Assembly: GCF_000298215.1 (NCBI RefSeq)
Contig: NZ_BAHD01000029.1
Location: forward strand, 1-64,000
DNA length: 64,000 bases
From: Kineosphaera limosa NBRC 100340
GTDB taxonomy: Bacteria; Actinomycetota; Actinomycetes; Actinomycetales; Dermatophilaceae
Reading direction: 5' to 3'
The first letter of the stretch is position 1; each line of letters begins with the position of its first letter. This document shows, piece by piece, positions 1 through 7,561 of the stretch. Made by a program: the position numbers and the translations under genes. Under the pieces are notes generated by a model. That model searched no databases and was not told the DNA's origin. It worked only from the letters and a program-made list of their open reading frames with translations.

Positions 1-114
1 CCTCGGCGAGGGCGCCGCCTGTGCGGGCGCAGCCGCCAACGGGATGGCGAGGGCGAGCGCACTGCCGGTGGCGAGCGCTCCTCGAAGGGCCGCGCGGCGC
101 ACGCGCCGGGTCAA
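1..114 (-). CDS. Secreted protein, N-terminal fragment (runs off window)
   Basis: The first 38 codons of a protein that continues beyond the window. They encode an arginine-rich start, a hydrophobic stretch rich in Ala and Leu, and an AxA-like cleavage region (PAQAAP near residues 29-34), which is a typical Sec signal peptide. The proposed TTG start at 114 overlaps the stop codon of the preceding small gene (ATTGA), which suggests translational coupling. A GTG four codons later is an alternative start. The mature protein is not visible, so its function is unknown. Confidence 0.55.
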   Translation of the reverse strand, partial: MTRRVRRAALRGALATGSALALAIPLAAAPAQAAPSPR

Positions 115-344
115 TCCCCGACGCGCGCGCCGCAGCGCCAACACAGAACGGCGCGGTCGACGTGGCGGGTTGGGGCGGGCACGGGCAGTTCGATGGAGCC
201 GATGAGCACGCTGGGGCGCACCTCGTAGTGCACCTCCCCCAGCACGGGCGTCGCGTGGCCGAACAGGGCGCAGACCGGCGCGCCGAACGCCCCCTGGACC
301 GACTCCCGCCACGGGTGTGGCCCACGAATTCGTTTGATGCGCAT
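111..344 (-). CDS. Small cysteine-containing hypothetical protein
   Basis: 77 residues, preceded by a good ribosome binding site (AGGAG, seven bases before the ATG). It carries a CxxC pair near the C-terminus (CWRCG, residues 68-72) and an isolated Cys-His region near residue 25-30, so a small metal-binding or redox role is possible. A second hydrophobic patch (residues 46-56) is too short for a sure membrane helix. The stop overlaps the start of the secreted protein downstream, so the two are probably one operon. I do not recognise the family. Confidence 0.6.
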   Translation of the reverse strand: MRIKRIRGPHPWRESVQGAFGAPVCALFGHATPVLGEVHYEVRPSVLIGSIELPVPAPTRHVDRAVLCWRCGARVGD

Positions 345-494
345 CGCTGCTCCTGTGCTACTGAGCGGCCGCCACCGGGGCGCCTGATGCCCCATCGGCC
401 GCTGGAGCGCCTCCGCGAGCATCTTGCGCATATCGGTGGCCGCAAGGGGACCTCGGACCCACCGCGCGAGAGTCGGGCGGGAGAGGATGGGGCC

Positions 495-794
495 ATGACG
501 AGCTTCTACGCCGAGTTCACGGCCGCCGCGGGACGCGAAGACGACTGCGCCCGGCTGGTCGCCGACTACACGCAGGCCACGCGCGCCGAAGAAGGCTGCG
601 TGGTGTTCGAGCCCTACGTCGAGCGCGACCGCCCGCGCCGCTACTTCATCTACGAGGTCTACGAGGACGACCAGGCGTTCGCGGACCACGTCGCCTCCCC
701 GCACGGCGTGCAGTTCAACGAGCAGCTCGGCGACGTCATCGAGGAGGACGCCTCGCGGCTGAAGTTCCTCGACCGTCCGCCGCTCAACGACTGA
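495..794 (+). CDS. Antibiotic biosynthesis monooxygenase (ABM) domain protein
   Basis: A 99-residue single-domain protein of the ABM dimeric alpha/beta barrel family. The motif FEPYVERDRPRRYFIYEVY followed by DDQAFADHV is the family signature. Related proteins include quinol monooxygenase YgiN and the heme-degrading IsdG, which use no external cofactor or bind heme. The substrate cannot be told from sequence. I chose the ATG at 495 because conserved residues start immediately after it; the upstream in-frame sequence is arginine-rich noise. A close paralogue lies at 3530-3826, and an alpha/beta hydrolase follows after 21 bases. Confidence 0.85.
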   Translation: MTSFYAEFTAAAGREDDCARLVADYTQATRAEEGCVVFEPYVERDRPRRYFIYEVYEDDQAFADHVASPHGVQFNEQLGDVIEEDASRLKFLDRPPLND

Positions 795-815
795 CCCTCC
801 CACCGGCCCACGCGC

Positions 816-2540
816 GTGCTCGAACGGCTGCTGCAGTGGCGCCGCGCGCACCTGGGCGGGTTGTCGCTGCCGGGGCTGGTGCTGGCGGTGCTCTGGTATA
901 TCGCCGCCTACACCCCGTCGCTGCTGCCGCGGCCCTGGTGGCTGCAGGGGCTGATCGCCGCGGTGTGCGCGGTGCTGGGATATGCGGTCGGCTACCTCGT
1001 CGGCGTGCTGTGGAAGTGGCTGGCCCGCTGGCTGGGGCTGCGGATCACCATCGCACCGCGACGGGCCCGCGCGCTGTTGTGGCTGCTCGTCGCGGTCGAG
1101 GTCGTTGCGCTTCTCGCCTTTCCGTTCGCGACGGTCGAGTGGCAGCACTACGTCCGCCAGTACGTGGGACAACCCCCCGCCGGCTGGTGGTATCCGGTCG
1201 GCAGCACCCTCGTCGCGGTCGTCACGTTCGCGCTGCTCATCAGCATCTGGCGGCTCATCGCCGACGTCGCCGACTGGTTTCTGGCGCGCCTGCGGTCGCG
1301 CTTCATCGCCGACGCCCTGGCCCGCCTGCTCGCCTCCGGGCTGACGGTGCTCACCGTGGTCGCGGTGACGAACTACGTCGTGGTGCCCGCCGTGGAGATC
1401 ATCGTCGACACGAGCGCCGACCGCGTCAACCGCACCCAGCCCGCCGGGATGTCGGCGCCCACCTCACCGCTTCGTAGCGGCGGGCCGGGGTCGCCGCAGG
1501 CGTGGGACAGCCTCGGCCAGGACGGCGCGATCTACGTGGCCAGCGGCCCCGACGCCGCCGCCATCGCGAGGGTTACCGGCCGGTCGGCCAAGGAGCCGAT
1601 CCGGGTGTTCGCCGGTAACCACGACCCCATCCCGGCGACGGTCGACAAGGTGCTCGCGGAACTCGACCGCACCGGCGCGTGGGACCGGCGCGCGATCCTG
1701 CTCGCCTCCGCGACGAGCACCGGCTACCTCAATCTGTGGGCCTGTTCCACGTTCGAGCACCTGCTCGACGGCGACACGGCCATCGCCTCCTTGGCCTACT
1801 CCGACCTCCCCTCGGCGTTCGGTCTGCTGTGGGGGCACGAGGAGCCGCCCACCGCTGCGCGGGCTTTGTTGGATGCGGTGCGGTCCCGCCTCGACGCGAT
1901 GCCGGCCGATCGGCGGCCCACGCTGTACCTGACCGGTGAGTCGCTGGGCGCCTACGGCGGCGACGCGGCGTTCGACTCGCCGGCGCAGATGCTGGCGCAG
2001 GCCGACGGCGCGGCGTTCGACTCGCCGGCGCAGATGCTGGCGCAGGCCGACGGCGCGGTGTGGAGCGGCACGCCCGCCTTCGCCCCCAACCGCATCGAGC
2101 TGACCGCGCAGCGCAATCCGGGGTCGACCCAGGTGGCGCCCGTCGTCGACAACGGCGAGCACTTTCGGTTCGTCGGCGCGCCGGCGCAGTTGACCGCCGA
2201 CCAGTTCGGGCGGCCACTGGGCCAGTGGTCGTTCCCGCGGGTCGCCTACCTGCAGCATCCTTCGGATCCGGTGGCGTGGTGGAGCCCCAGCCTGCTGTTC
2301 GAAACCCCACCGTGGTTGCAGGAGACCCGCCTGGACAACCCGATGGCGCAGATGTCCTGGACCCCGATCGTCACCTTCTACCAACTGTCCGCCGACATGC
2401 TCGTCTCCAACGAGGTGCCCGGCGGCTTCGGCCACCGTTACTACGGCGCCGACATGGTGCCCGCCTGGGCCGCGGTGCTCGGCGACGAACGATCGGAGGC
2501 AGAGTTGGACCCGATCATCGACGCCGTCGGTCGGCGCTGA
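816..2540 (+). CDS. Membrane alpha/beta-hydrolase family protein (Abhydrolase_9 type)
   Basis: 574 residues from a GTG start. The first ~200 residues hold about four to five membrane segments (around 22-42, 52-72, 85-105, 135-150, 170-195), and the rest is a predicted extracytoplasmic hydrolase domain. The nucleophile elbow is GESLG (LYLTGESLGAYGG, about residue 375). This layout matches the actinobacterial family with separate N-terminal membrane and C-terminal hydrolase domains; its substrates are unknown. Just after the GESLG motif there is an exact in-frame duplication of 15 residues. It lies 21 bases after the ABM gene and is probably cotranscribed with it. Confidence 0.88.
   Translation: MLERLLQWRRAHLGGLSLPGLVLAVLWYIAAYTPSLLPRPWWLQGLIAAVCAVLGYAVGYLVGVLWKWLARWLGLRITIAPRRARALLWLLVAVEVVALLAFPFATVEWQHYVRQYVGQPPAGWWYPVGSTLVAVVTFALLISIWRLIADVADWFLARLRSRFIADALARLLASGLTVLTVVAVTNYVVVPAVEIIVDTSADRVNRTQPAGMSAPTSPLRSGGPGSPQAWDSLGQDGAIYVASGPDAAAIARVTGRSAKEPIRVFAGNHDPIPATVDKVLAELDRTGAWDRRAILLASATSTGYLNLWACSTFEHLLDGDTAIASLAYSDLPSAFGLLWGHEEPPTAARALLDAVRSRLDAMPADRRPTLYLTGESLGAYGGDAAFDSPAQMLAQADGAAFDSPAQMLAQADGAVWSGTPAFAPNRIELTAQRNPGSTQVAPVVDNGEHFRFVGAPAQLTADQFGRPLGQWSFPRVAYLQHPSDPVAWWSPSLLFETPPWLQETRLDNPMAQMSWTPIVTFYQLSADMLVSNEVPGGFGHRYYGADMVPAWAAVLGDERSEAELDPIIDAVGRR
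1965..2054 (+). repeat. Exact 45-bp tandem duplication inside the hydrolase gene
   Basis: Two identical 45-base units (1965-2009 and 2010-2054) encode AAFDSPAQMLAQADG twice. They keep the frame and lie 10-15 codons after the catalytic serine motif. This is either a recent slippage duplication or an assembly artefact. Confidence 0.95.
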
Positions 2541-2573
2541 GAGTAGTTCGGCGGGCTGGGTCAGTGGGATGCG

Positions 2574-3413
2574 TCAGTGGGCTGGGGTCAAGGCCTTGAC
2601 GATCAGTTCGATGACGGCGGGGTCGGTCGGGAGCTGTTCGTGCCGCACCTGATGGCCGGGGTGCAGTGCCTGGAGCCGGACGACGTTGAGCGCGGGGTCG
2701 TGCACCGCCCCCGGCGGTGGCGCGAGCATCGGATCCTCGTCACTGACCAGCGTCAGGTGCCGAATCCCGGGGATGGCCTGCGGCAGCCACGGGCGATCGG
2801 GGGAGTGCACGGAGCCACCCGCGGCCTCGGCCGCCGCCCCCTCCGCCGCCTTCGACTCGCTGGCCACCGTTGGCTCACCGACACCTGACGACGCCACCTC
2901 GTCCGGCGCCTCAGCTCCCGGCGCCTCAGCTCCTCCCGGCAACTCACGCACCGCGGCCGACTCGCGTCCCGGCACCATCGTGCGCGCCGAGGGCCCGAGC
3001 ACGGCGTCGAGGGCGTGCCGAATACCCGGGGTATGCAGTGCCGCCGACCAGCGCCCGAGCGGCCGGGCTCCCCAGAGCGGGGCCGACAAGGTCACCACAT
3101 GATCGACCAACCCCGGCCGCAGCCGCGCCGCAGCCAGGGCGTGCAGGCCACCCTGGGAGTGTCCGACCAGATCCAGCGCTCCGGCGCCCTCGCGCGCCAG
3201 CTCGTCCAGCGCCGCGACCACCTCCTGCGTGGAGGCCGCCAGGGGTGCCAGCCCACCCCCTCCGACGAACCGGCCGCGGATGCTGCCGATGTGCCGTCCG
3301 TAGTCGAGGTAGACCACCGATCGCCCCGCGGCCACCAGGGCCTCCCCCAGCGGCCGCAGCGTCGCGCTCGTGTCATTCGTGCCGTGCAACAACACGACCG
3401 GCCCGCCGCTCAT
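2574..3413 (-). CDS. Lipase-like alpha/beta hydrolase
   Basis: 279 residues. The N-terminus PVVLLHGTNDTSATL is the oxyanion-hole strand, and LVGHSQGG (near residue 100) is the nucleophile elbow with catalytic Ser. This is the plan of secreted triacylglycerol lipases and esterases of the LipA/EstA type, but no signal peptide is visible. Between residues about 165 and 225 there is a low-complexity linker rich in Ala, Glu, Gly and Pro that interrupts the usual cap region. I start at the ATG at 3413, directly before the HG motif; an upstream GC-rich extension is possible but looks non-coding. It is divergent from the second ABM gene. Confidence 0.8.
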   Translation of the reverse strand: MSGGPVVLLHGTNDTSATLRPLGEALVAAGRSVVYLDYGRHIGSIRGRFVGGGGLAPLAASTQEVVAALDELAREGAGALDLVGHSQGGLHALAAARLRPGLVDHVVTLSAPLWGARPLGRWSAALHTPGIRHALDAVLGPSARTMVPGRESAAVRELPGGAEAPGAEAPDEVASSGVGEPTVASESKAAEGAAAEAAGGSVHSPDRPWLPQAIPGIRHLTLVSDEDPMLAPPPGAVHDPALNVVRLQALHPGHQVRHEQLPTDPAVIELIVKALTPAH

Positions 3414-3529
3414 GCTCCGATCGTCGCACCCGCACGCTGACCGACCGGTCCGCCGAGCCCACCGCCCTCGGGCAGCGATGTCTGCGGGCGCGACCCACCA
3501 CCGGCCCGCCGGACGCGCCACGATGAAGC

Positions 3530-3826
3530 ATGGTCACCCTGTACGCCGAGTTCACCGTCCTGCCCGGCCACGAGCAAGAGGTCGCCGATCTCATGGCCGG
3601 GCTCACCCGCGATGTGCGGGCCGAGCCGGGCAATGTCACCTTCGAGGCCCACGTCGAGCGCGACCGGCCCAATCGCTACTTCGTCTACGAGGTGTACCGC
3701 GACGAGCAGGCGTTCGCCGATCACATCAATGCCGGCTACGGCGCGGTGTTCAACGAGCGGCTCAACCAGCTCATCGAGGAGGACGGCTCCCAACTGACCT
3801 TCCTGAGCCGACCCGGGGCCTCGTGA
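3530..3826 (+). CDS. ABM domain protein, paralogue of the gene at 495
   Basis: 98 residues of the ABM family, closely similar to the protein at 495-794 along its whole length (shared YAEFT, HVERDRP/YVERDRP, RYF-YEVY and QAFADH blocks). It is probably a small dimeric oxygenase or a related enzyme without a separate cofactor domain. It is transcribed divergently from the lipase-like gene across a 116-base gap, which probably holds both promoters. Two such paralogues within 3 kb, each next to a hydrolase, suggest a local duplication followed by divergence. Confidence 0.88.
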   Translation: MVTLYAEFTVLPGHEQEVADLMAGLTRDVRAEPGNVTFEAHVERDRPNRYFVYEVYRDEQAFADHINAGYGAVFNERLNQLIEEDGSQLTFLSRPGAS

Positions 3827-3876
3827 GTCAGGGTCGCGCGCTGCCGGCCTGTCGCATCAGACGGCCGGCCGGCTCG

Positions 3877-4386
3877 TCAGCCGATTCCCCATCGATTGCC
3901 CATGAAGCGGATCGGCTCAAGCACGTCGGACACCACCGCCAAGGTGGTGCCCTCAGACTGGTATCCGCACACGATCGTCCCGGCAGCGGGGTCCACGGCG
4001 TATTCGGTTGCGCCGTCCGCGGTCGGCGACAATCCCGCCCCTTCCTTGCAGAACTCGTGCGCGGTCGACGCGACCATGTACGCGTAGGCGCCGGTCCCCA
4101 GGGCAAGGCAGCCAACGACCGCCAGCCCACACGCCGCGATCACAGCGCGACGCCCCGCCAGGCCCAGGCCGAAAGACAGCAGACCGAGCGCGAATCCGAC
4201 GACGAGCAGGTAAACGGCGAATCGCGCGAGATGCTCGCCGAGGTAGACGCCGGCAAGCGAGGCCCAGACGATGAGTGCGAGTACCAGCACCGCTGCCGTC
4301 GCACCTCGAGCGCACCAGAGGCCCACACGGTCCAACTGCCCATCAGGTGGTCGCGGTGCGGCCTCTCGCGTGGCGTCGAGTGACAT
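3877..4386 (-). CDS. Membrane protein of unknown function
   Basis: 169 residues. The start at 4386 has a clear site GGGGAGAA upstream. Three hydrophobic helices are visible (about residues 27-46, 54-74 and 80-102). They are followed by a C-terminal domain that is probably outside the membrane, with two cysteines (in HEFCKEG and TIVCGYQ) that could form a disulfide. The layout, a few helices followed by a small exported Cys pair, is common in actinobacterial hypothetical proteins. I do not recognise a family. It lies downstream of poxB on the same strand, across a repeat array. Confidence 0.75.
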   Translation of the reverse strand: MSLDATREAAPRPPDGQLDRVGLWCARGATAAVLVLALIVWASLAGVYLGEHLARFAVYLLVVGFALGLLSFGLGLAGRRAVIAACGLAVVGCLALGTGAYAYMVASTAHEFCKEGAGLSPTADGATEYAVDPAAGTIVCGYQSEGTTLAVVSDVLEPIRFMGNRWGIG

Positions 4387-4560
4387 CCGTTCTCCCCTTC
4401 GTGGCTGGCGGCAGTCCCGCCTCGAGCCCACTGCCCGCGGACGCCCCCAACGGTCCGCCCGCGCTCAGCGTGCGCCGCACGTTGACCTCCGTCAAGGGCC
4501 CTTCCTGCAGGTCGGGCCCTGGTCGGGCAGCACCGGCTAGGCCTCGGCGCCCGCTCGGCA

Positions 4561-4700
4561 CGTCGACTGGACTGCCGCAAGCGGCACTGGACAACGCGTT
4601 CTCCACTGGACTACCGCTCGAGCAGTTGTCCAGTGGAGCCCAGCGCTGTCCAGTGGAGCCCAGCGTTGTCCAGTGGAGTGGAGCGTTGCCCAGTCGGAGG
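4561..4700. repeat. Phased 20-bp repeat array that changes orientation in the middle
   Basis: From 4561 the sequence runs in 20-base units. Three units carry the core ACTGGAC (4566, 4586, 4605). Then four units from 4621 carry the reverse-complement core, with GTCCAGTGG at 4628, 4648 and 4668 and a degenerate copy near 4688. The result is a mirrored array able to form large alternative hairpins. The surrounding 4387-4734 gap holds no gene that I can support. Confidence 0.85.
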
Positions 4701-4734
4701 TCGCGTTGCCTCGATCCGCCTAGGCCTGCGGCCG

Positions 4735-6474
4735 TCAGCGCGGGATGTTGCGCAGGTTGGAGCGGGCGAGCTTGAGCATGTCGCCGACGCCGCCATCCAG
4801 GACGATGCGGGTCGCGGCCATCGCGAAGCCCTGCAACTGCGCGCCCGTGATGTGCGGTGGGATCGACAGGGCGTTGGGATCGGTGACGATGTCGATGAGC
4901 CTCGGCCCGTCGGCGGCCAACGCCTCGCGCAACTGGTCGGCCAGGGTCGCGGGATCGGTGATGCGCACCGACGGCATGCCGGCCGCGGCGGCGATCGCGG
5001 CGTAGTCAGTCGCGGGCCGGTCGGTACCCCACGCCGGCATGGCGTCGACGAGCATCTCCAGGCGCACCATGCCCAGCGTCGAGTTGTTGAACACGATGAC
5101 CTTGGTGTTCAGCTGGTGCTCGACGACCGTGAGCAGCTCGCCGAGCAGCATCGCCAGCCCGCCGTCTCCGGACATCGAGATGACCTGCCGGTCCGGGTAG
5201 GCGCACGAGGCGCCGATGGCGTGCGGCAACGCGTTGGCCATCGTGCCGTGGTGCCACGAGCCGATGATCCGCCGCCGCCCGTTGGGCGTGATGTACCGCG
5301 CCGCCCACACATTGCACATCCCGGTGTCGACCGTGAAGATCGCATCGTCGTCGGCCAACTGGTCCAGCACCGAGGCCACGTACTCCGGGTGGATCGGCGT
5401 GTGCTTCTCCACGTTCTTGGTGTAGGCGTCGACGACCTTCTCCAGCTTCTTGCAGTGCTCGGAGAGCATCTTGTCGAGAAAACTCCGGTCTCGCTTCTCG
5501 GCAAGCAGCGGCAGCAGCGCCTCGACCGTCGCGGCCACATCGCCCTCGACCGCTTGGTCGAGCTTGGCCCGCCGACCCAGCCGCTCACCATTCCGGTCGA
5601 CCTGCACGATCTGCACCTTCTCGGGCAAGAACTGGTCGTAGGGAAAGTCGGTGCCCAACAGCAGCAGCAGGTCGGCCTCGTGGCAGGCGTCGTACGCGGC
5701 GCCGTACCCCAGCAGGCCACTCATGCCGACCTCGTACGGATTGTCGTACTGGATCCACTCCTTGCCGCCGAGCGCGTGCCCGACCGGAGCCTTGAGCTTC
5801 TCCGCCAGCGCCATGACCTGCCCGTGCGCCCCGGCCACACCGGCCCCGACGAAGAGCGTCACCTTCTGCGCCGCGTTGAGTCGTTGGGCGAGGTCCGCCA
5901 CCGCGGCAGGGGCCGGCACATGCGCCGGCGGCGTCGTCGAGACCGCCCCCAACGCGGGAGCGTCGACGGCCGGGGCGGCGGCGATGTCACCGGGCAGCAC
6001 GAGCACCCCGACGCCCGAACGGGCGATGGCCGTCTGCGTCGCGATGTGCAGGATGCGCGCGGCCTGGCGCGGGCTGTTGGCCAACTCGGCGTAGACGCTG
6101 GCCTCGGCGAACAACGCCTCCGGGTGGGTCTCCTGAAAGAACGAGGTGCCGATCTGTCCGGAGGGGATGTGCGAGGCGATCGCCAGCACCTTGGAGCCCG
6201 AGCGGTTGGCGTCGTACAAGCCCTGGATGAGGTGGGTGTTGCCCGGCCCGCACGAGCCCGCGCACACCGCGAGCTTGCCCGTGAGCCGCGCCTCCGCGGC
6301 GGCGGCGAACGCGGCGGCCTCCTCGTTGTGCACGTCGACCCATTCGATCGCGCTCTGTCGGCGCAGCGAGTCGGAGACCGGGTTGAGGCTGTCGCCCACG
6401 AGCCCATAGATGCGTTCGACACCCAGGCCCGTGAGGAACTCGACGAGTTGATCAGCGACGGTCTTGGCAGCCAT
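4735..6474 (-). CDS. poxB: Pyruvate dehydrogenase (quinone) / pyruvate oxidase family
   Basis: 579 residues, the usual length of PoxB. It decarboxylates pyruvate to acetate and CO2 with thiamine diphosphate and FAD, passing electrons to membrane quinones. The N-terminal domain has the catalytic Glu (HNEE, E51) and the GSCGPGNTH loop (residues 73-81). The C-terminal domain has the ThDP/Mg motif beginning GDGG at 436 and ending NN at 463-464. The start at 6474 has an AGGAGG site. Related acetolactate synthases share the fold, but VDVHNEEAAAF and the IGSWHHGTMANALPHAIGA segment are PoxB-like. It stands alone, with long gaps on both sides. Confidence 0.92.
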   Translation of the reverse strand: MAAKTVADQLVEFLTGLGVERIYGLVGDSLNPVSDSLRRQSAIEWVDVHNEEAAAFAAAAEARLTGKLAVCAGSCGPGNTHLIQGLYDANRSGSKVLAIASHIPSGQIGTSFFQETHPEALFAEASVYAELANSPRQAARILHIATQTAIARSGVGVLVLPGDIAAAPAVDAPALGAVSTTPPAHVPAPAAVADLAQRLNAAQKVTLFVGAGVAGAHGQVMALAEKLKAPVGHALGGKEWIQYDNPYEVGMSGLLGYGAAYDACHEADLLLLLGTDFPYDQFLPEKVQIVQVDRNGERLGRRAKLDQAVEGDVAATVEALLPLLAEKRDRSFLDKMLSEHCKKLEKVVDAYTKNVEKHTPIHPEYVASVLDQLADDDAIFTVDTGMCNVWAARYITPNGRRRIIGSWHHGTMANALPHAIGASCAYPDRQVISMSGDGGLAMLLGELLTVVEHQLNTKVIVFNNSTLGMVRLEMLVDAMPAWGTDRPATDYAAIAAAAGMPSVRITDPATLADQLREALAADGPRLIDIVTDPNALSIPPHITGAQLQGFAMAATRIVLDGGVGDMLKLARSNLRNIPR

Positions 6475-6615
6475 GCGAGTCCTCCTGTGCGAGACGTGTG
6501 CGCTGCGGAGGCCCGGTGGTGCTGGTCGATGTGCTGGTCGTGGGTGCTGTTGTGCTGAACGCGAGTCCCGCAGCGACGGGGATGCGGGCAGGCGGCTCCG
6601 TCGGCGCGCGCGGTC

Positions 6616-6637
6616 ACCCACCTGCCCGCAGGTGGGT
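6616..6637. other. Perfect 10-bp hairpin in the gap upstream of poxB
   Basis: ACCCACCTGC, two bases, then GCAGGTGGGT. It lies 105 bases after the flavin reductase stop and 142 bases before the poxB start. It could be the terminator of the upstream pair (no T-run follows) or a protein-binding dyad for poxB. Nothing else is visible in the 268-base gap. Confidence 0.5.
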
Positions 6638-6742
6638 GGCCGTGCCCTCGCGGTCGAGCCTAAGCGTCGATGGGGGGTGTTGGGTCGAAGGGGGCTGGCC
6701 GCTCGAGGCGGGCCTCGCTGACGCGGCTACCCAGGGCGCGGG

Positions 6743-7486
6743 TCAGTGGCCGGCGCGAGCCAGCAGCTGCTCGAACGGGGTGACCTCGGGGAAGTCAGGG
6801 ACAGCGGATGCCGGCGGAACAGAGGCGAGCCGCGGCGGCACACTCGCGGCCGCACCCGGCGTCGCACCCCGACTCGCGCCCGGCGTGGCGACCACAGCCG
6901 CCTCCGGCGGGGCGAGCACAGCCGCGCCCGGCGGTGGGACCGCAGCCGCAGGACCTGCCGTGATGGCGCTCAGCTCGCGGGCGGCGCGAGCGATGCGGTC
7001 GGTCAAAGCGCTTGCGCCGGGCCCGCCGAAGTCGGAGGTCGCGGCGTACACGCCGGTCGGCACCGCCAGGGCGCCCAGGTAGGCGAACAACGGCCGCAGC
7101 GCGTGCTCGATGACCAGACTGTGGCGCTCGCTGCCGCCGGTGGCGGCCAGCAGCACCGGGGTGCCGCGCACGGAGTCGACCTCGAACAGGTCGGCGAACG
7201 ACTTGAACAACCCGCTGTAGGAGCCCTGGAACGTCGGGGTCACCACGATGAGCGCGTCCGCGGCGGCGACGTCGTCGAGGGCCGTGCGCAGCGAGCCGGA
7301 CGGGAATCCGGTGAGCAGCGCGTCGGCGATCTCGTGCGCGTGATCGCGCACGTCGATGAAGCGCACGTCGACCACCCGGCCGGCGGCCTCGAACGAGGTG
7401 CGCGCCGCTGCGGCGAGCTGGTCGGCGACATTGCGCGTCGAGCTGGGCACGCGCAGCCCGGCGCTGATGACGGTGAGCACGGTCAT
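6743..7486 (-). CDS. NADPH-dependent FMN reductase (CE1759-like)
   Basis: 247 residues. The flavodoxin-like N-terminal 175 residues show ISAGLRVPSSTRNVAD (FMN phosphate loop) and VTPTFQGSYSGLFKSF, both typical of NAD(P)H:FMN reductases. The last ~70 residues are a Pro/Ala/Val-rich low-complexity tail, which is unusual for the family and looks disordered. An AGGAAAG site precedes the start. It lies 75 bases after the LLM monooxygenase, the usual pairing in which this enzyme supplies reduced FMN to its neighbour. Confidence 0.88.
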   Translation of the reverse strand: MTVLTVISAGLRVPSSTRNVADQLAAAARTSFEAAGRVVDVRFIDVRDHAHEIADALLTGFPSGSLRTALDDVAAADALIVVTPTFQGSYSGLFKSFADLFEVDSVRGTPVLLAATGGSERHSLVIEHALRPLFAYLGALAVPTGVYAATSDFGGPGASALTDRIARAARELSAITAGPAAAVPPPGAAVLAPPEAAVVATPGASRGATPGAAASVPPRLASVPPASAVPDFPEVTPFEQLLARAGH

Positions 7487-7528
7487 GACGATCTTTCCTA
7501 TCGAAGGTTCGGCCCCGGCGAGGGGTGG

Positions 7529-7555
7529 TGCGCGCCCGGGGCACCCGGGCGCGCA
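7529..7555. other. Strong GC hairpin between the monooxygenase and its reductase
   Basis: A perfect 12-bp stem (TGCGCGCCCGGG / CCCGGGCGCGCA) with a 3-base loop, just after the LLM gene and before the reductase gene on the minus strand. There is no T-run, so it may set mRNA stability or reduce read-through rather than end transcription. Confidence 0.6.
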
Positions 7556-7561
7556 GGAGGG

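Noticed and set aside
21-494. A longer N-terminus for the first ABM protein
   Set aside because: The extra ~158 residues are arginine/alanine-rich without pattern and overlap a better supported minus-strand small gene with its own ribosome site.
4561-4700. A CRISPR array
   Set aside because: The 20-base units have no unique spacers of constant length, the orientation flips, and no cas gene is present.
4633-6558. A 641-codon open frame on the plus strand opposite poxB
   Set aside because: Its protein is Arg/His/Val/Gly-rich with no family pattern, it runs antisense to a certain gene, and it reflects only the strong GC3 bias.
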